NCBI GenBank assembly: GCA_015499995.1
Contig: JADNRV010000002.1
Coordinates: 558,001-622,000, forward strand
Reading direction: 5' to 3'
Source of the DNA: Flammula alnicola
Taxonomy: Eukaryota > Basidiomycota > Agaricomycetes > Agaricales > Strophariaceae
Length of the DNA stretch: 64,000 bases
The translations under genes and the position numbers were made by a program. Positions 34,559-46,803 of this stretch are shown here, in pieces. Under the pieces are notes generated by a model. The model was not told the origin of the DNA. It worked only from the letters and a program-made list of their open reading frames with translations, and ran no database searches. The first letter of the stretch is position 1. The number at the start of each line of letters is the position of its first letter.

Positions 34559-36725
34559 TTATGCATAGAAGGGCCGGAGTTCGTCACAGGTTACAAATAA
34601 CCCGTTGTCAATCTCAACCTGTACCGCATCGCGGAAGACGGCAGGACACTCGAATGGCACATTTACCTCAACGGGGTCCGGAGAATCTTCTCTCCTCCAG
34701 ATAATCGACCTTGGCTCGTTTTTTGATGCAGGAGAGTTGGTGAGGGCGGACGTTTGGTCGTAGAACCAGTACGGTTTTGACTGATAGTTAGGATCTTTCT
34801 CGCTCAAAAAGGCTGCGTATTTGCCATTCGGGTCTCCATACGCTGCTGCAACGGATGCGACATGGGGGAAAATTTCGCCGACATCTTCGTTCCTGGGGTC
34901 TGTTGCCAAAAGGAAGTCAAGGGCTGTTTGTATCGTCGCCCCGTATTTGGACTTGCAGGTCCAGAGATTTATTCCTAGTTGGTCGCCTAATTTTGCATTA
35001 GTCTGAAATGGACTGTGTGAGTACCACCACATGATGCATGGTCGATTTCACATACAATTAGGGCCTCGAGATTGAAGTTGCGGTAGTGATAAGGTCGAGT
35101 GCGCACAGCTTCAAAGGGTTGCTCTCCAGATCGCGCCACTTGATCCAGAAAAACAGTTGCGCAGAAATTCTGGAGTTCGACAATTGCTCCTTGCTGATCT
35201 CCTGATAGAAACTTTGTCGAAGCAACTTGAGAGACGTAGAACGTCGCGTGATTGCTGAGAAGAGGTTAGACACTGTTAGACACGGATTACAGCGAGTGAA
35301 GAGGGAAAGAGAACTTGGGACGGGTTGCGGTTGTCCTTCCAATCGCACTGGTAGCCAACCAATCGCTGTAAGTAGATAACCACGAGACCATCGCTTGGTC
35401 TAGATCCTGCGTCCAATCGGGGCTGCCAGCAGCCTTGACTATAGATATGCCATTGACAATTTTGACTATGCCTCGAAGGTCAAGCACCCCAGTAAATGTT
35501 CCAGTAACGCCATCCGGGCCTGGACCTCGAACAATTTGACCGAAGTTCAGGTTCGGATTCATCTTGGTCGCAGGTGATAGGAAAAAGGTTTCTATCAAGT
35601 TTGCGGCAGTTTTTGAATACGTTGAAGACCTTTTTAGTGCATACGCGATGGCATTATATAACACAGCCTGGGCGGCATCATTTATTGCATCAGGACCATT
35701 CAGCGTTCGCACGTCGGGGTTCACTTGACCGTCACGCCCAACGTACGGGCAAGTCGTCCATGCTAATCGCGGTCGATGTTCGAATCAGATAAAGTTGGGA
35801 CGACTGAAAATGGCACATACTAGCGCTAGGAGCCAGGCTTTTTGTCGGAGAAGGAGTGCAAGATGCTTTAGTAGTTTTCGCCGCTGCTTGAGCAGGACCA
35901 TGCGATCTTCCATCTGAGGTTGGGGTAATGATTGGTGTTGGTGCCGAAAGAAAGGTCGTGTCGGTAACAGGAACATTTGTCGGCAGCAATGTGGACAATT
36001 GCGGGGTTGGGTCATCGTTAGGATCAGAAAGGGGCTTCGATGTGGGGAGATCCCCAGACGCAATGTCAATATTAAGACGGCTGCTGTATAGGCGCCTTAC
36101 GCGATGTCCCCCTCTGCGTGCCAAGAACATAACGGATTCACTGCCATATGCATCCCCCGGGTCTGGAACAGAAGTTGCAGAACTACTGCTGCTGCTGTTG
36201 GAATCATTTTGCCCTGGACCATCGACAGTGTGTGCCAAATGTGTGCGCCCAGCCGGGGTACACCAGTTGCAGTTCGGCCAGTGACTATTCAAGAAAAGGA
36301 ATCAGTAAGTTAGTCGCGGTATTGGCATGATTCAGTTTTAAGGAACTCACTATGGTGCCCAGCTCAAATAATCGTGAGGGTCTTTGCTAGGAGGCAATAT
36401 ATCCTTGGAGTTCGTTACGCCTGTAGAAGTTTCAGACGGGAGCACTTGCGTGACGTAAAGCATGCTTACTCCAAGGTCCTTTACCAGCGGAGTTATCTGC
36501 ATTACGAACGATAGTCGCCTCAGCATCAAGCGTTGCGGAGTGCCGTTCACCCTTGGCTTGCAATATCACATAGTCAATGTTCACCCAATCATTCGGGCCA
36601 CCTGCAAGATCAAAATAGTCACTTGAGCGGAACTCCGTGCCAATATACATATGTGGCGAACCGAGCGTGGAAACAAGCAACGTTGTAAGGAATAGGGAAA
36701 AAGCAAGTCGTCGAAGTAAGCTCAT
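34559..36725 (-). CDS. Secreted alginate/chondroitin-lyase-fold protein
   Basis: Fungal proteins of this type carry an alginate-lyase-like alpha/alpha-toroid domain; their substrate in mushrooms is not established. The ATG at 36725 gives MSLLRRLAFSLFLTTLLVST, a signal peptide. Then come NDWVNIDYVILQAKGERHSA and WSVTNSKDILPPSKDPHDYL, with SWAPYWPNCNWC. A Ser/Thr/Pro-rich linker of about 130 residues, including a run of serines, follows. The rest of the domain reads WTTCPYVGRDGQVNPDVRTL, TFTGVLDLRGIVKI, NNHATFYVSQVAST and EAVRTRPYHYRNFNLEALI. The end is CDELRPFYA at TAA 34561-34559. The histidine/tyrosine pairs NNH and RPYHYR are the likely active-site elements. The length is about 590 residues with intact frames. 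Confidence 0.82.
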
Positions 36726-37110
36726 GATCAACAGGAGCGACAAGACCAAGGTGAACTCGTCTCGCAAAAAGTTAAGGAGAAAGTACGGTGTTAACAATTC
36801 CGTCTGGCCATTGTGCTTTTACAGCTTGAACTAGATGGCAGACTACATTGCATTCGGCCTAGGAAAGTTCTTAAAAAAACCAAACAAAAACATTTGGGAT
36901 CCTAATTGAGGATCGAGATTTGGACTTGCTTTATGGAGTTGAACAGCTTCTATTTAACGGGCGCTTGCCGAAATCCGGGGCAAAGATGTGGAGAAGTTGT
37001 TACGTAAGATGTGCATTTGCAAATAGAGTCTGGGGTAATCTGAAAAGGGCTCGACGCAATGCTCGTTTCTTTTCATCCCCGCCGTTCCTCCTTGTTCTCG
37101 TTCCTGTACC
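36726..37110. promoter_or_regulatory. Divergent promoter of lyase-like and acyl-CoA synthetase genes
   Basis: 385 bp between divergent start codons. It contains A-rich and T-rich runs around 36870-36890 and a pyrimidine-rich stretch just before the plus-strand start. I see no gene. Confidence 0.4.
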
Positions 37111-39784
37111 ATGTCCAACTTTACCCCCACACCTGCTAGCATCCCTCCTCCGGACGTTCTCCTGAGATTGAAGGAAGTCTCCTCGTCGCCAAATTATCAT
37201 GCCTTGGTAAACCTATGCCTCATGATCCGCATCTTCGGTACTCATTCAAACCAAATTTATTCCTCTGCAGACTCCCTTGGCCTTCATCTTGCGAGCGGCC
37301 CAAATATACCCTGATAAAGTCGCGTTGATTCATACAGATGTTGAACATCCAGTCGTCTACACCTTCTCTGTATGGTAAGCAGTCTAACGCGTCGAGTGTC
37401 CCGTTATTCGTCTCAACATATTTCTCGCAGGGCCCAACGTGCTCAGAATCTTGCATATGCCTTGATAAAGGCTGGTATTCAACCTGGGGACCGTGTTGGT
37501 GTCATTTCTCCGAACGCGTAAGTCGGATTTAAGTTTACGTTTTATATGCTTCGTTCTAAACTGAGGATTCATTACGCTTCCAGCCCCCTTATCGCAGGTA
37601 CTTGCGCTCATCCTGATTCGGTGTTCTTTGCATGCTTATCGTTAATACACAGACGCTCACCACGGTGTTATTGCTGCAAGGGCTGTCATCACACCTATTA
37701 ACACTCGCTTAAAGCCATCTGAGGTGGCTTATATAGTCGAGCACAGCCAGTGTAAACTGCTCCTCGTCGACTACGAATATGCAAACCTCGTCGCTAATTC
37801 AAAGGTGCCTATTGTGATTTCGAATGACACCGGACGAGCTGGAGATCCCTACGAGGAGTTCCTGACTGAAGGGAGGCGGTTCAGCAATGAACAGGGTTGG
37901 CCAGGTCTGGTACCCGAACAAGATGAGAATGCAGCAGCAGTTCTATGCTATACGTAAGCCTTTGTGTTGTCTGCTCTGTTCGACGCCGCTAACTTCAGTT
38001 CAGGTCTGGCACTACCGGAAGAGTAGGCTGCTCTTTCTTTACTCTATCACACATTTCTTACACATTGTGTTCTCTTGACAGCCCAAGGGTGTCTTGACTA
38101 CGCTCAGAGGTATGTTCTCTGTTTGCTTGCATGCGTGCTTTCTTGAATCATATTTGAAAATTTAGGGTCATATCTTGCCGCAATTGCGAACGCGTTCGAG
38201 GGACAGTGAGTTGCTCTCACATATATGAAAGCAACCACTTATTTTATTCTTCGAAAGAATGGGTCGGGCGTCAACCTACCTTTGGATTTTGCCTATGTTC
38301 CATGCTGCCGGCTGGACATTCCCTTATGCAAATGTTTTCGCGTTTTCAACCCAGGTATGAGGCTCGCAAACCCCGAGTTCCGATATCTAACAGAAGATTT
38401 TTACAAAGGTCACTCTGCGAACGGTCAACTATACCCAAATATGGAACCATCTCCTTTATTCTGGTGTGACACATTACTGTGCTGCACCAACGGTTCAGGT
38501 ACGAGCTAAAGTGCGCTTGAACGACCCTTCCGTGATCTCATAAAGATAACGACAGATTGGGATTGTTAACGATCCACTGGCCAAGAAGCCTCCGCAGTCT
38601 GTAACGGCTATCATAGGTATAAAATAATTGTTGTTATAGAGGAATAACATAAATAACAATGCCCCTCGATAGCTGGAGCTGCACCAACTGCACATCTTAT
38701 TGCCGAGCTAGAGAAAACAGGGATCAAACCAGTACATGTTTACGGTCTAACGTGAGTTCAATCCATTTGCCAGATATTTCAATGACTTCATTCCTGACTC
38801 TTACCTACTACCAACAGAGAAGTGAGTCTTATTATTCGATGCTTGTTTGATGCATGCCGCTAATCTTCCCCTCTTCTTCAGACTTACGGCCCATTCACGC
38901 GAAATTATGAACAGCCTTCTTGGGCCAGTCTTCCTTTGGACCAACGCGCCCGCCTTATGGCGCGCCAAGGACACGCTTTCGCGACAGCTGAAGAAGTTCG
39001 AGTTGTCTATCCTTACCCTGAAGGAGTTGAAGATGGGCCCCTGAAAGATGTTCCTCGAGACGCAAAGACTGTAGGAGAAATAGTAACGAGAGGAAATATT
39101 GTCATGAAGGAGGTACGTTCATTCTTGGTTTTTTTGATCATGAAACCGGCTGATAAATATACAGTATTTCCGCGACCCTGAAGCCACGAAGAAAGCCTTT
39201 GCTGGCGGAAGCTTCCATACAGGGGATTTAGCAGTCATGCATCCCAATGGATCCGTGGCCATCATGGACAGGAGCAAGGATATCATTATCTCTGGAGGCG
39301 AAGTAAGCGATTATCACGATTTATTGCATCGTTCTTATAAAATAATAATCATTTCCGCGCAGAATGCTTCCTCCCTCGCCATCGAACAGGGTGAGTAAAT
39401 ATCGAGTTTTGATTCATCAACGAGACTAACAAATTCTTCTGACAGAGCTCTCCAGCCACCCACATGTACTGGAAGTTAGCGTGGTGGCTCGCAAACACCT
39501 TAAATGGGGCGAACGACCCATGGCATTTGTCGTCCTTCATCCTCAGCATGTAGCGACCTGGAAGGGTCGCCTCCAGCAGTTTGCAAAGGATCTGAAAGAC
39601 CACGCCAAGACAAGGTTGCCAGGATTTGCATGTCCTGAATGGGTAGAGGTGGTGCCAGAGTTGCCCGTGAGTATTTTTTCCTTTTTGTCGATTTTTCTTC
39701 TCTTTATCACATCTTTATCTGCAGAAAACATCGACTGGTAAGATCATGAAGGTTCAGTTGCGCCAGATTGTTGCGAAGCTTTAA
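37111..39784 (+). CDS. AMP-dependent acyl-CoA synthetase with PTS1-like C-terminus
   Basis: Adenylate-forming enzyme that activates a carboxylic acid to its CoA thioester. From ATG 37111 the leader is MSNFTPTPASIPPPDVLLRL. Motifs follow: GDRVGVISPNAP; the P-loop-like YTSGTTGR joined across an intron to PKGVLTTLRGSYL; WILPMFHAAGWTFPY; then VYGLTETYGPFTRNYEQPSW and SFHTGDLAVMHPNGSVAIMD. Next come RSKDIIISGGEN and the catalytic lysine in LPKTSTGKIMKVQ. The last residues, IVAKL, fit the peroxisomal PTS1 pattern, so a peroxisomal role in fatty- or aryl-acid metabolism is likely. About 14 introns split roughly 580 codons, and the stop is TAA 39782-39784. The substrate is not determinable. Confidence 0.9.
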
Positions 39785-40097
39785 CGGGGCAACATCTGAA
39801 GTCGAAATTTCTATGGGTTCTATCTGGGTTCCATTTCTCGTGACATTATTTATCTGCAAATCTACTTACTGCACTTAGAAATTTGCCTTACGTTGCTTTT
39901 GTTACAACATATTAAAATAAACTATACAAGTCACTACGCACTATGCACTACGCAACCAAAGTCGAAGGAAAGTACCAGGATTGAAGCTATACCGTAACCT
40001 CGAGATGGGTAAATTTAATAAAAAGGATAATAATCTACGAAGATCCGTGATACTTCATTTATAGGCATGATAATCGTGGATGGGTACATACTGAGTC
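39785..40097. terminator. Convergent 3' region, acyl-CoA synthetase and CNH/GYF gene
   Basis: 313 bp between two facing stop codons. It is AT-rich and must contain both polyadenylation regions. A short direct repeat CACTACGCA occurs twice near 39935-39955. Confidence 0.4.
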
Positions 40098-43000
40098 CTA
40101 CACTGTGTCGTGATTTGTAGGGGATAGTCTTAATATCCTGAACGAAACAGCGTTCCTTTCGCAAAAGTAAACTTCGTCCTCTTTGCGTCCCAAGAATAAA
40201 ACCTCGTCTTGCGGGTCAACCTCGACATCAGCAGAGATGGAGTCTGTTCTGCTGTTCGAGTTCTTGGTCGAAACAAGGGCTGCTTTTTTGCCAGCAGACA
40301 GGGCATATGTTTCGTTGACTCTGTCGCCCGAAGCATCAACTTGACTTGTTGTAAATACAAGAGGGGTGCCTATCTTCCACACAAAGGGAGCCCGTCGATT
40401 GATGTTGCTGGGAGGCGGGTTATAATGAGGCAAAACTGTCCTTGACTCATCAGCAGGTTTAAGTAGTGCATCGCTAAGGTCGACGACTTCAAGTCCTCCT
40501 TGCCGCATTGCAACGAGGACAGAGCCCTTTTTCACGTCGAATGCTTCGAGTCGCTTGACGTCGCCCATTTTCCCAGATGGAAAAGTCTTCGCTGGATCCG
40601 CTTCGTCATTGCTCCACATGAATCTGCCCTTAAGCACAGATCTGCCACGAGCGTCCACGATCGAGGTACTATGCCCTCCTCGGGAGGAGAAGAACAAAGC
40701 TGGTGGTCCAAAGTGTCGTGGTTGTTCCAGGAGAGAAATGGGAGACAAGAGTAGGTTTTCCGAATTCGCGACAGGACCTGCAGCAGCGGGAGAAGAGTCT
40801 GCCAGAGGGGAAACGACGCGGAAGGGTTGCGTTGGATCGACACTTTGAAGGCGTAAGTCTTTGAGAAGCATATATTCGGAGTCTTCCTCGCGCCTGACCG
40901 GAAGATCAGGTGGAAGCAACCCGTCTTTATACCAGGCTTGCATCAGGGATGCTTTCCAGGGCCCTAACCAGCGTGTCAAACATTCATTACCAGAGGTTGA
41001 CAGGAAATACTTGAAACTCACCATGGACAACATTTTTGGGATCCCGGTAGTACCACTTGGGCGGTGCAGTAGGTGTAGGTACAGGCAAGCCAGGAGGTGA
41101 GAATTGGGTTTGTGTGAGATCCGCTTGAGTGCTGGGGATGTCTGGTTCGTGTTCCGCCTTATATTCCAAGAAAGAGCGATATGTAGGTGGAATGATATAT
41201 TCGTCCGCAATAGAAGCCAATGGGAAATTCGGAGCGAAGCTAAGCTGCTGGAAGGTAGTATATTGGCCCATCTGAGCTGTAGCCAGGACCAGAAGTTCTT
41301 CTGTCTGTGGGGTAGCCGATGCGGACGCAGGGTCTGGTGTTTGAGGGCGATCTGAGCCGGCTCCAGGATGTTCGTTCGCAACAAGAGTCGGGCTGCCTGG
41401 ACGTTCGATCCCGCTGTCCGTCCCAGCCGTACTGGAGGCTACTGGAACAGAAACGCCAATGCTAACATTTACGTTTGTCTCTTCGTCCCCTTGCTCCGGT
41501 TCGTTTGAGGATTGTTCGCCAGGTCTGTTCTCTCGAGCTCTCCGTCTTGCCGCTCTTCGCTCTGCACGTCCAATGCGTACCTCGCGAACTCTGACTGTTG
41601 CGGGCTCTAAACCAAAGACGTTTTGAGCAAAGACCAAGAAAACTTCTACAAGATCATCGCCTTGAAGTTGGAGCTCCAAAGAACGAGGAGAATCCGGCAA
41701 GATAAACGTCCGCGACAACCCGAGAGCCGTCCGATAAGTGCCAGCGAAAAGTTCAACCTTCTCTCCATTGTCGCCGCAAAGGATAGCAAGAAAACTATAC
41801 ATTCCCATTAGTTAATTAAGCATAACAAAGGAAAAACACAATTACCTCTTTTTCGCCGTCTCTACAGCCTTGATGAGAAGTGCCCCTTTTGTTCCAGGAA
41901 GCTTGACGTATTCCAATTTCGGGGGAGGAGATTGGTGTGCTCCTGCAGTCCATCGAATTCCTTCACTGATATCAATGGGAGTTGAAGGACGCGCAGGTGA
42001 GCGCTCGGAAGATTTTCGTCGATGCAATGCATTGCTAATGATACGAGGAATAAATCGCGATGAGCGAGAAGAATGAGGGGTCGCAGCGCTGGTAAGATCA
42101 GGAACAGAAGATCGAGCAACAGTTGTCGTTGTTGAAGGTGGCGGTACTGGGTCTGTAGCTGAACGTAGAGTCGTGGCCTGGGATATGTTCGACCGGATTG
42201 AATGCGACCTAGTGAATCGGTTCGTTACTCTTGTAACAGGCGCTGTCAAAGGGCCATTTGTTGGAGAGGATGGGCCGTTGCCTATCTCGGATGAGGGGCT
42301 ACTGATCATGATGGACCATCTGCGGCGACGTCTGGCTCCGCTATTGCTAGCATTCCTGCCAATCGAACTATGTCCATCAGCAGTCTGTGGAGACGACGGC
42401 TCTTCTGAGGACGGTCTTATTGTTGCTGAGTTCGAAGGGGTTAGAAGAATGGGTTCTTGGTGTTGCCTTGTTCCAATAGGTGGCAAATCAGGAATTCTAC
42501 TCTCAAGCAATGCCTGAGCAAGACTGATATGCCCCTCGATATCTTCTTCGTCATCATCGCCTTCGATAAAGGGCGTATCTAGATTAGTAGCTTCCTCCGA
42601 AAGAGAGGGGGGCGGCTGAATGAGCGCTTGTCGTAAAGTAATGAGGGTAGGAGCAGGAGATGGTTCAGAAGGAGGTATTGTGCCTGAACGGGCCAGGGTG
42701 AGGTCAAGGTTAGATGGACGATTTCTTCTCTGCACCATTGTCGCGGTCGCGGTCCGAGAAAGAACTGGAACCGGCAGTGTTTGGGCGATTGGAGGCAATT
42801 GAGGAGAAGTAACAGACAGGTTAGAAGACAGAGTTGCGCTCGTCCGTTCATCTAGATGGGTACCACTGGATCCAGCCGCCACGACGTCGATAGCCTCTTC
42901 GTCGCTCGACTCGGCCCAGTCGGCTTTGGAATCGTCTTCGGGTCTTGGGGCGTCAGAAGAACGATGACTCGGGGCCGCGGCGAGGACGTTGCTGACCGAA

Positions 43001-44414
43001 CCCCCTCTTGACCTCAACGAAACAAAAGATGGCCGACTTTGCAGAGTTGGGACTGCAGTCTCCGACGGATCGACGTATGGCGGAGGATGGCCAGAGGGCC
43101 CAGGAGGGTTTGTTGAAATTTGTGAAATTTGTAAGGATGGATTTTTCGGCCGTCTTTTGGGTCCTCGGGGGGTGGCCGAGCGAGGAATGAGAGGGACAGG
43201 AGGTGGTGATGGGGGCAGGGGCAAAGCATTATGAGAACTTTTGCGAAGGATATTGGTGCGAAGTCGGTCCGATTCGCCAGGAGGCGGTGTCGACAGACTA
43301 GCTTTTCGCGTCTTCTCTACTGAACCCCGAGAATCGACAAGATCCACGCCTCGCAATGCTACTTTCTTGACATTTTCTCTTCGAGTGCGATCCCGTTCCC
43401 GTCTAACCTCGACGTCAATTCGCCATTCAATCGCCTTTTTGACCTCTTCCAGAGCATAAACCCGAACTCCATCTCTTCTACCTGCGATAGCAACAAGCAC
43501 ACCGCGCTGTTCCATTACGACTACGCTTTTGAAGCTCACCCGCCGTACCAGAGCATACGGCTGGGGTGCAGGGGGCGAAACGAGGGGCAAGACGTCGAGA
43601 CCTTGGGCATGACATAATAGTAAATAATGAGGAGCAAGAAAAGCGCCACTTGAAGGCGGAGTACTGAAATGTGATGGCGACAGCTCAGTGGTCAAGGCGG
43701 AGAGCGAGAGTCCGAGTTCTTGAAGAGTGGGCGGCGGCAATGGAGGAGGCGGTGGTGTAATTGGCCGAGGCGGAAGGGGGGATGATGCTCGAGAAGCGCC
43801 CTCTGAACCCGTTCGAGGAGTTTCGGAATGAAGTGGATCTTCGCGAATAGGTTCCCGGGAGGACGTATGTTGAGGTTCTCGCCGGTGAATTAAGTTATTA
43901 AAGAAACCAGATAGTCGATTAGACGACCGAGGCTGATAAAATAACGGATTAATGAATGTCAGGGAGCAAAACTCACTATTCTTACCTCTATTGCGGACCT
44001 ATGCCTTGTTCTTCTTTGCTGCTGACTGGACAAGAGCTCCTCCTGCATGGTATTGCTCCTTGACGGAGAAGGCGGTGGTGGTCGGGTTGAAAGAGAAGCG
44101 ACCTCAGTGGAAAGCTGTGCCAAGGGAGAAGTAGGCTCAGTGATATGAACAGCAGGCATGCTATGTGCGCTAGCGGCATCCGATGTCAGATCTTCGTTAG
44201 GAGTAGTAGAAGGGGGTTCCTGCAGAGGGGTATTATCGCTATCTTTGGGCGGCGACTGCGTGGTGATGTCACTCCCGTCCAGAGAACGATTAGGCTGTGA
44301 GACAGGGTGAGCTTGGATGTCAGCAAATGGTCTCAGAGGCAGCTCGCCACTAGGCTGGTCGTTTGGAGCGGAAGCGAGGAGACCGACTGGCTCAGGGTTC
44401 GTGGAGAGAGGCAT
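40098..44414 (-). CDS. Large CNH-like and GYF-domain protein
   Basis: Protein of about 1370 residues. The ATG at 44414-44412 opens a disordered N-terminus. After an intron at about 43959 comes LAPHYLLLCHAQGLDVLPLV, then MEQRGVLVAIAGRRDGVRVY, the pattern of a citron-homology (CNH) beta-propeller. A disordered Ser/Pro/Arg-rich stretch of about 480 residues follows, including a PPPY. After the intron at about 41845 comes FLAILCGDNGEKVELFAG, then an arginine-rich helix. A complete GYF domain follows: WYYRDPKNVVHGPWKASLMQ, AWYKDGLLPPDLPVRR. GYF domains bind proline-rich ligands such as PPG-phi in splicing and translation-repression factors. The end has more beta-propeller-like sequence (KKGSVLVAMRQGGLEVVDLS) and stops at 40100-40098. 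The GYF call is strong; the CNH call is moderate and the cellular role is unknown. Confidence 0.78.
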
Positions 44415-44675
44415 TGCAGAAGAGGCGGCTTGCGTTTCTTTTTTTGAAAAGTAGAGGGCTATAGGGAAGACATGAATGAGAGAGAGGCAGACGGGCTAGA
44501 ATGATGAGGACTGGACGAAAATGAAAACTCGGAGAAATCTCACCCAGTTCAAGTTCGCCGCAGGACGCCGCTCCCAGGATACAGGAACACTCGTCTGTTA
44601 CGTAATAAGGATCCCCGCGTTGTCCCTCCCATCCCCGGAAGTCGTTTCGCATCTTGCCTGTGAACGGTTAGCGAC

Positions 44676-46558
44676 ATGCTCGTCTCTCGTCTTTGGGCAA
44701 GACATGGAGCTTGTGCTCGCCGAGCAAATTTTTCAACGGCCGTGCATCCACCCGCCTCCTCTCACCTCACTGTGGTTAGCGCACATGACATCGCCCACTT
44801 TTCAAAGTTTCTAGCACCCAGCTCGATCCTGTCAACCCTGTCCCCGAACCCAAGTGCTGCGGAGGAACTCGAAACTTATAACAATGACTGGATGGGTCGC
44901 TTCCATGGTCGTTCGACGACTGTCCTGAAACCCAAAACAACCCAGGAAGTCAGTGAAATTTTGAAATGGTGCAACGAGAGACGCATCGGTGTCGTTCCTC
45001 AAGGTGGAAATACTGGTCTGGTCGGTGGGAGTGTGCCCGTGAATAATGAAGTCATTCTCTCCCTCTCCAACTTGAACAAAGTGCGGTCCTTCGATCCTGT
45101 ATCTGGTCAATATTATCTGTTTTTCTTGTGCGATCATTGCATTTACATCAGTAAGCAGGAATTCTAGTGGCAGATGCTGGCTGTATCCTGCAATCCCTCA
45201 CGGACTATGTTGCTCCCCATAACCACATTATGCCCATTGATTTGGGAGCCAAAGGCAGGTAAGTCTTTCTGTCCCGTGCCACTGCCGCAGACTTTAATAT
45301 TTTTAATCATGAACTGCCCGTTAAATGGACAAACATAATCAGTTGTCAGATAGGTGGAAATGTCTCAACAAATGCTGGAGGTTTGCGCCTCTTGCGGTAT
45401 GGCTCGCTTCATGGCACTGTTCTAGGTCTCGAGGTCGTCCTGCCTGATGGCAGAATCCTTGATCAACTAACGACTCTACGGAAAGACAATACTGGTATGA
45501 AATTTATACTTCAGGCATCTTTTGCCATCATCTCACTTAAATTATAGGTTACGATTTGAAGCAGCTTTTCATTGGCGCTGAAGGGACGCTTGGTGTTATT
45601 ACCGCAGTGTCCATATTGACTCCCCCGGCACCTCAGGCATCCAACAACGTCATCCTTGCCCTTCCCTCCTTCGATAACGTTCTCCCTCTATACCAAACCG
45701 TGAAACGCCAACTTTCTGAGATTCTTTCCGCATTTGAATTTATTGATCGCACTGCTTACAACCTGGCAGTCAAGCACGGCCAAGGACGAGCACTCAGCGA
45801 CGAAGATGTTGCTGGGGCCGAGTGCTTTGTCTTGGTAGAGACAAGCGGCGGAAGAAGGGAACATGACGAAGAGGTACATTCCCCCTTGACTTTCTATATT
45901 ATTTGTCTGAACACGTCAACAGAAATTAAATGATCTTCTCGAGTTACTGCTGAGTGCAGACAAACCTTTGATTAACACCGGTGTTCTTTCCCAATCTCCT
46001 GCTCAGTTCTCTTCCTTGTGGGCACTTCGAGAAGGAGTTACGGAAGCTGTCTCCAAGGAGGGCAAAGCTTATAAATACGACATCTCCGTTCCTTTGTCTT
46101 CCTTCAAGCAGGTCGTTGACGATACTCGAGAGCACTTGCGTTCGAAAGGTCTCCTGAACGACAAGGCCGTTAAATACGTACTTGGATATGGTCATGTCGG
46201 GGATGGTTAGTCGTCATATTTCATTCCGAAGCCAAGCACCTGACCATCTATCCACCCCAGGCAACCTGCATCTAAATATTGTTGCTGATGCATACCTTCC
46301 CGAAATCGAGAATGCGCTGGAGCCGTACATCTACGAAGTTGTTGGTAAGTTGATCAGCTTTGTTCGTCGTCTACGTTTCTGACATCGAGCTTTGCAGCAT
46401 CTCACCGGGGATCGATATCTGCAGAGCATGGAATAGGGGCCATGAAAACACATGCGCTTCCGTATTCAAAGAGTGCCATCAGCATCGACCTGATGAAGAA
46501 AATTAAAGATGTTTTCGACCCCCAGGGCATCATGAACCCTGGCAAGGTGCTGGAGTGA
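44676..46558 (+). CDS. DLD2: Mitochondrial FAD-linked D-2-hydroxyacid (D-2-hydroxyglutarate/D-lactate) dehydrogenase
   Basis: Flavoenzyme oxidising D-2-hydroxyglutarate or D-lactate to the 2-oxo acid and passing electrons to the respiratory chain. The leader [20 protein letters not shown] is a mitochondrial presequence. The FAD-binding domain has [20 protein letters not shown], the spliced [39 protein letters not shown] and [13 protein letters not shown]. The C-terminal domain has [35 protein letters not shown] and the flavin-proximal [11 protein letters not shown]. The stop is TGA 46556-46558 after NPGKVLE. The acceptor for the first intron is the cag before GAATTC, which restores GILVADAG. 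The length is about 510 residues with the frame intact. Confidence 0.93.
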
Positions 46559-46729
46559 TGCAATAGGACAGCATTTCATATTTCCGTTTGTATCACCATA
46601 CCAGACTCGTTGTTTTGCTTATCTATGGGATGTGGAAGTTTCGGAAGACTTTTTAAGAGATCATTTTCTTCGGGTAAGACCTCGCTAAGACCGTGTGCCA
46701 CAATTTGTTGTTTACGTAATACACCAAGA

Positions 46730-46757
46730 CCTAACCCTTGTGGCTCGGAACCCTAAA
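46730..46757. promoter_or_regulatory. Two telomere-repeat-like motifs upstream of RAP1
   Basis: CCTAACCCT (46730-46738) equals one and a half units of the (CCCTAA)n telomere repeat, and AACCCTAAA (46749-46757) follows 10 bp later. A degenerate copy, ACCCTCAACC, lies about 20 bp further on. They sit about 50-75 bp before the RAP1 start codon. Whether they bind anything is not known. Confidence 0.45.
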
Positions 46758-46803
46758 CTGTCTTCTTACCCTCAACCTTAAACTCGGGGCAGCTACTGCA
46801 GCC

